A stretch of 64,000 nucleotides of DNA from assembly GCA_003996215.1 (NCBI GenBank), contig QJPP01003097.1, positions 223,143-287,142 on the forward strand, written 5' to 3'. This document shows, one piece after another, positions 57,509-64,000 of the stretch. The position numbers and the translations under genes are program-made. This DNA is from Jaltomata sinuosa. Taxonomy: Eukaryota; Streptophyta; Magnoliopsida; Solanales; Solanaceae. Each line of letters starts with the position of its first letter. Position 1 is the first letter of the stretch. The notes beneath the pieces were generated by a model. The model worked only from the letters and a program-made list of their open reading frames with translations, made no database searches and was not told where the DNA came from.

Positions 57509-58699
57509 CTACTCCCCTAAACGGTTATATGGTTTAACTTTTTCTAACCACTTTGCTCCTAGCGTGATATTTTTATCTCCTTGATATATTTTGAAATTTA
57601 TTAATATTGGTATTCCTCCAATAATTAATTCTTTTTCGGTTGTTTCTTCAATTTTTCTTAATGCTTTTGGTAATTCCGAATTTTGTTGTTCATTTGTTAT
57701 TATTTCTTTTTCTGGTATTAATTCTCTTGCAATATAATTTTCTTGTTGTCCTGTATTTATTAATATTAAATATTTCCTTTGGTCCATTAATCCTGTTATG
57801 TAGTAATGATATGGTTTTATTTCTTCTATTAATTTTGGTGGAGTTACATAATTTATCCTTCTTGATGTACTCATTCTTGATGATGTTTCTGGTATTTCAT
57901 TACCTGTTCGTTTTGACGTTTCTATTCTTTCCTTTACTATTTCTAAGTCTTCTTCGATGTCCATTTCTGCATAACTATAATCTTTATTATCTATAACTGA
58001 TACTATTCTTTCAAACGGGTTTTCTATTTTAATTCTATTTATTTTATTTCTAGCTGTTATTTTATGTTTTGTTGTAAGGATGTATAAGTTTTTACATCTT
58101 GCCGTAAATATCTTACTTCCTGGTGCTAGTTCTATTCCCGACATTTTCCAGTATAAAACTAATGATCTATCTATATTTTTATCATCTATTGCTACTGAAT
58201 AATTTGCACTTATTATGAATTTAAATTTTTGGTATATTAGATTACCTTTTACTGCACTTATTACACTTTTTTCTATAGGTTGTATAATTCTATCATCCGC
58301 TAAGTATATTTCTATAGGGGTATCTATTCCTTCTCTAAAACATGCTTTTATTAGTATTTCTGTTCCTCCTAAATGTACGTATTTTATTGGATTTTTTGCT
58401 TTTATATCTTGTATTTCTTTATTTAGTACTTTTTTATTTAAGATTGGTATTCTAGCTTTACCTTTAATGTATTTACAATCTATTATATGTTCTCTTTGGC
58501 TTATTACATAATATTCTTCTTTTTGTCTTTTAAACCAATTTTTTACTGTTGGTACCTCTAATATTTTATCTATGCTTAGATCTAATTCTTTTCCCTTTAT
58601 TTGTTCAAATATATTGGTGTCAAATATTATTTTTTGTTCTGAGGATTGTTCATCTTGGTGTTCTTCTTGTTGTATTATCCTTATATCTTTCTCAGTCAT
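57509..58699 (-). CDS. viral movement protein fused to start of aspartic protease
   Basis: 396 residues from MTEKDIRIIQQEEHQDEQSS. Residues 60-240 are a 30K-superfamily movement protein: IKYVHLGGTEILIKACFREG, then EIYLADDRIIQ. Such proteins form tubules through plasmodesmata. From about residue 300 the frame continues into a retropepsin domain (KYLILINTGQQENYI), where the catalytic Asp of the D-T-G triplet is Asn, so the protease would be inactive. GAKWLEKVKPYN is the second half of that domain. The frame then stops before any reverse transcriptase. The start overlaps the upstream acidic ORF by 8 bases. The region is otherwise open. Confidence 0.85.
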   Translation of the reverse strand: MTEKDIRIIQQEEHQDEQSSEQKIIFDTNIFEQIKGKELDLSIDKILEVPTVKNWFKRQKEEYYVISQREHIIDCKYIKGKARIPILNKKVLNKEIQDIKAKNPIKYVHLGGTEILIKACFREGIDTPIEIYLADDRIIQPIEKSVISAVKGNLIYQKFKFIISANYSVAIDDKNIDRSLVLYWKMSGIELAPGSKIFTARCKNLYILTTKHKITARNKINRIKIENPFERIVSVIDNKDYSYAEMDIEEDLEIVKERIETSKRTGNEIPETSSRMSTSRRINYVTPPKLIEEIKPYHYYITGLMDQRKYLILINTGQQENYIARELIPEKEIITNEQQNSELPKALRKIEETTEKELIIGGIPILINFKIYQGDKNITLGAKWLEKVKPYNRLGE

Positions 58700-59668
58700 A
58701 ATTTTCTTCTTCCGATTCTTCTATATTATTATTTATATCGCTTTCGCTTTCGTTTTCTGATAATTCATTTTCTGACAATTCATATATACTGTCTTCACTT
58801 TCTAATTCATAATCTATATATTCCATTTGTGTATATTTATCATCTCCTATTATTATTTCGGTAATTTGTTTTTTCTTTGGATTTTTTGTAATTTGCAATC
58901 TCTAGCTAAGTGTCCTAGTTTTCCACAATTGTAACAAGTACATTCCGTTAATTTTTTCTTTGTTTTATATGGTTTTTTATATTTGTAATTTTTTACATAA
59001 TATCTTCTTCTTGGTTTTTTATACTTATATTTTGATTTATATGGTTTATATTTACTACTATATCTTTTTATTTTCTTATGTTTTTTATAATATTTATCTG
59101 TGCATCCGAATTGGGGTGTTGTTCTATCTTTACAACATGCTAAATTTCTTACTAATATTTTATCCATTTTAATATTTTCTTTGTATTTTTCACATAATTC
59201 CATAAACCAATTTTGTAAAAAATTTATTCGAGCTCCTAGAGTATCTACTAATTCTGCTTCATTCCAATTTTTTATTATTTTTGAACTAAAAGGTTCTAGT
59301 AATTTAGTAAAATATAATTTTCTTATTTCTTTACTTTCATCTGGATTATATGTTCCTTTGTAATAATAGTTTTTAAATGCACAAGTATATTCATCTAGAT
59401 AGCACATATTACATATTGCTAATTTTGACATTAAATTTCTGTTTATAATTTTTTCTTTATTTTGTTCTTCTATTTCCGTCGTCATACTACCAAATTCATT
59501 TCTTATTGCTATTTCATATTTAAATAATATTTCCGTAGCTGTTGTGGCATCTGTTCCATCGTATTTTTTATCACTTCTTAATGTTCCTAGACTTTCATTT
59601 GTTAAATTTTGTAACCATAATTTTACCGTTCCTATGAGTGTTCTTTCTATATATCCTGGTGTTTCAGC
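58456..59668 (-). repeat. left arm of the viral inverted repeat
   Basis: 1213 bp, reverse-complementary to 59961-61172 with only scattered changes and single-base indels. Symmetry centre 59814.5. It holds most of the capsid gene and the first 80 codons of the movement protein. Confidence 0.95.
58692..58898 (-). pseudogene. acidic tail of the viral capsid protein, out of frame
   Basis: Reads ITEIIIGDDKYTQMEYIDYE, then LESEDSIYELSENELSENES. It has no ATG at the start and overlaps the capsid frame end (58853). Comparison of the two arms shows a one-base loss at different places in each, so the tail was probably the in-frame C-terminus of the capsid protein. Acidic termini are known for caulimovirid capsid proteins. 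It ends TGA, overlapping the movement protein ATG. Confidence 0.75.
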
Positions 59669-59960
59669 TATCGATATTTTATTGTCTATTAATTGTTTTG
59701 AAATATATCCTATCCATAATTGAATTATTTTATTTATATCTGCTACACAATCTAGATCTAAAAAATTATTTTGTTCAGTTATCTGCCTTGGTGTCCATTT
59801 CCTATTTGGCCTTTTTTCCCATAACGTTTTATTTTTATCATATGAATTATAGTCTGTCCTATAGTGGCTTGGATTTAATTGCTTTGGATTCTTTACTCCT
59901 GATATACTTGGTTTATCATCAGTGCTCATATCTCCTTTATTTATTTCTGAATTTATTTTT
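58853..59960 (-). pseudogene. viral capsid protein (left copy)
   Basis: The most likely viral ATG visible is at 59929 (MSTDDKPSISGVKNPKQLN); the open frame extends upstream to 60085, but positions beyond 59960 are the antisense of the other arm and not viral coding. Core blocks are FLDLDCVADINKIIQLWIG, GTVKLWLQNLTNESLGTL, and CNMCYLDEYTCAFKNYYYK. A long Lys/Tyr/Arg-rich basic stretch (YKPYKSKYKYKKPRRRYY) precedes CTCYNCGKLGHLARDC, the CXCX2CX4HX4C knuckle diagnostic of Caulimoviridae capsid proteins. The frame ends 15 residues later because of a one-base loss near 58888. The N-terminus may be incomplete. Confidence 0.87.
59669..59960 (-). other. spacer (loop) of the viral inverted repeat
   Basis: 292 bp of single-copy viral sequence, coding for the N-terminal part of the capsid frame of the left copy. 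It would be the loop of a hairpin transcript. Confidence 0.9.
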
Positions 59961-60680
59961 GCTGAAACACCAGGATATATAGAAAGAACACTCATAGGAA
60001 CGGTAAAATTATGGTTACAAAATTTAACAAATGAAAGTCTAGGAACATTAAGAAGTGATAAAAAATACGATGGAACAGATGCCACAACAGCTACGGAAAT
60101 ATTATTTAAATATGAAATAGCAATAAGAAATGAATATGGTAGTATGACGACGGAAATAGAAGAACAAAATAAAGAAAAAATTATAAACAGAAATTTAATG
60201 TCAAAATTAGCAATATGTAATATGTGCTATCTAGATGAATATACTTGTGCATTTAAAAACTATTATTACAAAGGAACATATAATCCAGATGAAAGTAAAG
60301 AAATAAGAAAATTATATTTTACTAAATTACCAGAACCTTTTAGTTCAAAAATAATAAAAAATTGGAATGAAGCAGAATTAGTAGATATTCTAGGAGCTCG
60401 AATAAATTTTTTACAAAATTGGTTTATGGAATTATGTGAAAAATACAAAGAAAATATTAAAATGGATAAAATATTAGTAAGAAATTTAGCATGTTGTAAA
60501 GATAGAACAACACCCCAATTCGGATGCACAGATAAATATTATAAAAAACATAAGAAAATAAAAAGATATAGTAGTAAATATAAACCATATAAATCAAAAT
60601 ATAAGTATAAAAAACCAAGAAGAAGATATTATGTAAAAAATTACAAATATAAAAAACCATATAAAACAAAGAAAAATTAA
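59961..60680 (+). pseudogene. viral capsid protein (right copy), frameshifted
   Basis: Nearly identical to the left copy (a few residue changes, such as LPEPFS for LLEPFS and EYGS for EFGS). It lacks the N-terminus, since the arm starts within the gene; the frame's first 13 or so residues come from the spacer. An A-run at 60672-60676 has five A against six in the left arm, which terminates the frame at KPYKTKKN, just before the zinc knuckle. The knuckle coding sequence survives out of frame at 60684-60735. Confidence 0.85.
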
Positions 60681-60729
60681 CGGAATGTACTTGTTACAAT
60701 TGTGGAAAACTAGGACACTTAGCTAGAGA

Positions 60730-60936
60730 TTGCAAATTACCAAAAAATCCAAAGAAAAACAAATTACTGAAATAATAATAGGAGATGATAAATATACACA
60801 AATGGAATATATAGATTATGAATTAGAAAGTGAAGACAGTATATATGAATTATCAGAAAATGAATTATCAGAAAACGAAAGCGAAAATGATATAAATAAT
60901 AATATAGGAGAATCGGAAGAAGAAAATTATGACTGA
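60730..60936 (+). pseudogene. acidic tail of capsid protein, right copy
   Basis: 68 codons matching 58692-58898, with changes such as GESEEENYD for EESEEENYD. Separated from the capsid frame by a different one-base loss (A-run near 60755) than in the left arm. Overlaps the next ATG by 8 bases. Confidence 0.75.
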
Positions 60937-61177
60937 AAAAGATATAAGGATAATACAACAAGAAGAACACCAAGATGAACAATCCTCAGAACAAAAAATA
61001 AAATTTGACACCAATATATTTGAACAAATAAAGGGAAAAGAATTAGATCTAAGCATAGATAAAATATTAGAGGTACCAACAGTAAAAAATTGGTTTAAAA
61101 GACAAAAAGAAGAATATTATGTAATAAGCCAAAGAGAACATATAATAGATTGTAAATACATTAAAGGTAAAGTGTAA
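60929..61177 (+). pseudogene. viral movement protein N-terminus, right copy, cut by an LTR
   Basis: First 81 codons, matching 58699 leftward. Viral coding stops at 61172; the last codon and stop belong to the inserted LTR. The conserved 30K core is not present in this copy. Confidence 0.85.
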
Positions 61178-64000
61178 TGACCCTTCCGGTCATTTCCACG
61201 TATAAGTTTTAAAGTCAAGCAAATCGACAAAAGTTATCGTAAGATCTTTAACAAATTTTCTGAACTTTGGGTCAAATGTCTCGGGGCTTTTCTCTCAATA
61301 TATAAAGAGTTAGAAGTCCCCCGAAATTCCAAATCGAAGGTCTACGAGTCTAGTTTCCAACGCACAAAACCTCACGTCCAAATGATCTCGGAGTAAAAAG
61401 TTATGACTGTTTTACCGCAGACTGTCTGGCAGGAAACGGGTTACGAACCGGGTCGCGAACCGGGTTGGGTTAAACTCGATTTAAGCCTCGACTTCACATT
61501 TTTAAAGGCCATTTCAGTTCCAAAATAGTGATAAAACATAAGGGAGGATCCCGAGAAAATTCTTGAGTATCGAAATCGTGCGTATTTGAAAATATTTTAT
61601 TTAAAAGTCGAAGGTGGTAGGAAGTTATATTACATTATTATCACCTTTGCAAATTATTTTAACGGAGATAGTAAATTTAGCTATGTTGAAAATTATTATT
61701 ATAATATAGTAGGCTTTGTTCGAAATAATTTTCTATGAATTATGGTATATTTAAAATATTATATTTATTTTACCACGAACTTATGCAATACCCGAATATA
61801 TATATAACGGGATAAGAATTTCTTTTTCCCTTATAATTGCCACCTCCACTCCACGTGTAGGTGGAGGGAGTGGCCAGCAAATAATTGCTAAAGGTGGCAG
61901 CACGTTGGGTTTACTTTGAAATGGGTGCTGCCTAACTCTCATTTAACTTGTCATTATATAATTAAGGTTTGATCTTGATCACTGAAGGCAATTGAACAAA
62001 TTGTTATGTAAGTTGCTGCCAACATCACTTAATACTTCTTTGAAGTATAATTGTGGTGCAAAAATTACCACAGTACATCATTCACTTGTCAAGTTATTCC
62101 ATCCCTAATTCGATTCTGATTCCGATTTAGTTTTGGATTTTCTTGGAATGGTTCGAGCTTGGACATCGTTGCTCTAGCAGCTTGTCGTCGGACGACAGGT
62201 AGGTTACGGTTTAATTTCTCTAGACTCCGTATATATAAAATAAAATTGTATTAATGGGCATCCTTGGGTTGGTTTATTAGGTTGGTACCACAGACCTTGA
62301 CCGCTTTATTCATATCCGCCTACTTTTGTTCCTCCGTTGTTTGTAGTATTTACCGATATATTTTATTTACCCTTGTGGTCCTGTGAGGCCTTGCTGACTC
62401 TGGAACATAGAAGGTGGGATTTTGGGAATGTCCGCGAGTCCCGGGCATAGAATTATCCTTCTAGGCTGGTTATGCTTGCTGAGTAGCTGTGGGCCTGTGA
62501 AGGGTCGATAGGTTGATTGTGAGCTGCGGGGCAGCTATTGTGTGTGATCATACCATTTCCATGCATATAAAGAGGTTTTATCCATGTTTTACTGTGGTTT
62601 TGGCTTCGGGCCTACTGGCACTGTTTTCTAAACCTTGCATGGCCCGGAGGGCCCGTTTTTATATGAAATGATTTGGAAATGGATTGATTTGACTTGTGAG
62701 TATTCTTGGGTAAAAGAAAGTAAAATTATATTTTAAGACACCAGTTTTACTACTACGCTAGACTCGGCAGGGCCGGAGTACTAGTTGAGTTTTCTTGCTA
62801 CTTGAGATAATTTTTAGCCTCGGTCGGACCGAGCACCTGAGATGACTTTTTACTGTTTAGACCCGGTTACGCCCGGGCACCCTTGGAGGGATTTTTGAGA
62901 TATTTATCCTACTATTTTTAGTCCTGGACAGGGTCTGGGCATGCATATTTGAGCTGGGTCTCTATTTCTTGATATCGAGAACATAGGTCTCCATCCTGAT
63001 ACCGGACTTGCTTCCGGACGACATGTTCTGATACTGAGTTTTAGTATGGGGTCTGAGACCTCCATGGACCTTGCCATCCGGGCCAGGGGCTACGGGCTGC
63101 GTGTGCCGGAGGAGGGGTATACGGTGGAGTAGAGGTATACGGGCAGTGTCCTTCCATGGAACCTACCTGCTGGGCCGGATCGGCACCGGAGGAGGTACAT
63201 ACAGAGATACTATTTCACTTGAGATCTTCATGCATCATATCATTCATTGTTTGAGGCTCCACCCTTGTTTGTTGTTTGTTGATTGTACGCTCCGGTAGTA
63301 TGGGATGCCGGAGGGTTTGTTTTCACTTGTTTGTGTTCCCTCCCGGTTGTAATGGGGCGGCCGGGGGACTGTAGGTAAACTTTTGCTTTTTACTTATAGA
63401 ATTGTTCTCTATTATGGATAAGTATGAGATTGGTGTGATTAGTTGAGTTTGATTCATGTCTCTGAGCATGCCTATTGTTACTCTTTCTCTCTTCTTCTTA
63501 CACTTGAGGTTACCGGTATACCGTCCATTTCGTAAACTTATTTTGTATACACTGTTGTTGCAAGGACCCCAGGTGCGTTGTTCCTTACTTTCACCTATGC
63601 CTATGGTGTGTATATTCTGCTTACTAGCCTCACATGTGGTTCTGTTGTTTTCCCTCTGGGCTAGTTCCTGTGTACCTTTTCGTTGATTTCTGTGACTACT
63701 TGCTTCTATTCTGTCTATTACTGCGCTTTTATCTTATATGTGCCCAGTCGGCCTATGATACCTACTGGGTACCTTATGCTTCGCATTTGGTGCTCATCCC
63801 TACCCCCTGCATCTTTGGGTGCAGATCCTAGCGTGGGCCATCGCCGTTAGATCGTTGTGAATCGTGCTTGGAGATCTGTTGGGGACTACCTCAGGCTGAG
63901 GGTTAGCTCTTGGCGATCGGAGCTTAGCTTTAGTTTATCCTTTGCTTCATGTACTCTATTACCATTCAGAGACATCGGTATATATAGTTTTGGTTTATTT
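61173..64000 (+). mobile_element. long LTR of a Gypsy element, cut by window end
   Basis: Starts TGTAATGACCCTTCCGGTCA, in the TGTAAT/CACC style of the chromovirus LTRs here, immediately after viral sequence. The five bases TAAAG (61168-61172) would be its target duplication. More than 2.8 kb without a domain is consistent with a long LTR; near the right end CTTTGGGTGCAGATCCTAG resembles the R/U5 segment of E's LTR (GATGATGCAGATTCAGG). A CGAACCGGGT direct repeat lies at 61446-61475. It is distinctly GC-richer than the virus. ORFs at 63071-63831 have no domain. Confidence 0.75.

Larger units (their letters stand above)
55676..61172 (-). mobile_element. endogenous pararetrovirus, Caulimoviridae (solendovirus-like), rearranged
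   Basis: A very AT-rich block with caulimovirid genes. On the minus strand from right to left: capsid protein with zinc knuckle, movement protein, protease start, an undefined stretch, primer binding site, two small ORFs, and a coiled-coil ORF. Reverse transcriptase and RNase H are absent. The order with the primer site in the middle fits integration of a permuted (circular or concatemeric) genome with the polymerase region deleted. The right 1.2 kb is an inverted second copy of capsid and movement protein sequence. Relation to tobacco vein clearing virus and LycEPRV is inferred from gene style. Several frames are broken, and no complete set of virus genes is present. Confidence 0.88.
59961..61172 (+). 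repeat. right arm of the viral inverted repeat
   Basis: 1212 bp on the plus strand, GCTGAAACACCAGG to TTAAAGGTAAAG. It ends exactly where an LTR (TGTAATGACC) begins, so the original viral arm may continue beyond the window. Confidence 0.95.

Noticed and set aside
58646..59363. Plus-strand hydrophobic ORFs repeated on the minus strand at 60266-60982
   Set aside because: Antisense of the AT-rich viral capsid genes in the two arms; they look like membrane proteins because Lys/Asn/Tyr codons read as Phe/Leu/Ile in reverse.
59961..60085. First 41 codons of the 410-codon capsid frame
   Set aside because: They are the reverse complement of the other arm, an accident of the inverted repeat, not viral N-terminus.
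63071..63831. Three plus-strand ORFs near the right end
   Set aside because: Within the long LTR, compositionally biased, no domain.

Overview
This is nuclear DNA from a flowering plant, in a gene-poor, repeat-dense (probably pericentromeric) region. I find no intact cellular gene, no tRNA or rRNA gene and no CRISPR array. Almost all of it is LTR retrotransposons inserted into one another, mostly Ty3/Gypsy chromoviruses with tRNA-iMet primer sites, plus one integrated pararetrovirus (Caulimoviridae). The virus genes resemble the solendovirus/LycEPRV type known from nightshades, which together with the LTR style suggests Solanaceae. That assignment is inference, not a database match.

Layout. 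(1) 697-28019: element A, a minus-strand chromovirus whose two LTRs and body hold four later insertions: a solo LTR (2145-5129, target duplication GAACT), a complete non-autonomous gag-protease element of Athila type (9622-16544), an Athila-like solo LTR (16655-18142), and a second minus-strand chromovirus B (20475-27864). (2) 28020-30684: primer site and 5' LTR of a third minus-strand chromovirus, C, fused to the stump of A's LTR. (3) 30685-31684: non-coding, with a 413-bp segment repeated at a 416-bp period. (4) 31685-49064: plus-strand CRM-like chromovirus F, split inside its integrase by complete plus-strand chromovirus E (37917-47277, perfect ACAAT duplication). (5) 49065-53089: decayed minus-strand chromovirus D with a solo LTR (49400-50840) in its LTR. 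(6) 53090-53957: Ty1/Copia gag and LTR fragment. (7) 53958-55675: AT-rich, unassigned. (8) 55676-61172: pararetroviral insertion, very AT-rich, with a 1.21-kb near-identical inverted repeat around a 292-bp spacer. (9) 61173-64000: start of a long LTR that cuts the viral arm and runs off the window.

Functionally this is a record of successive insertions, internal deletions and CpG-type decay. Several catalytic residues are visibly lost: reverse-transcriptase DD to NG and integrase Glu to Lys in F, integrase Asp to Tyr in A, and viral protease Asp to Asn. Two observations deserve most attention. First, the viral inverted repeat could be transcribed into a long hairpin and feed small-RNA silencing. 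Second, unrelated LTR families here each carry a GC-richer island built from one short word and its reverse complement, in the clearest cases directly upstream of the TATA box. That recurrent promoter architecture is not explained by the protein-coding annotation.
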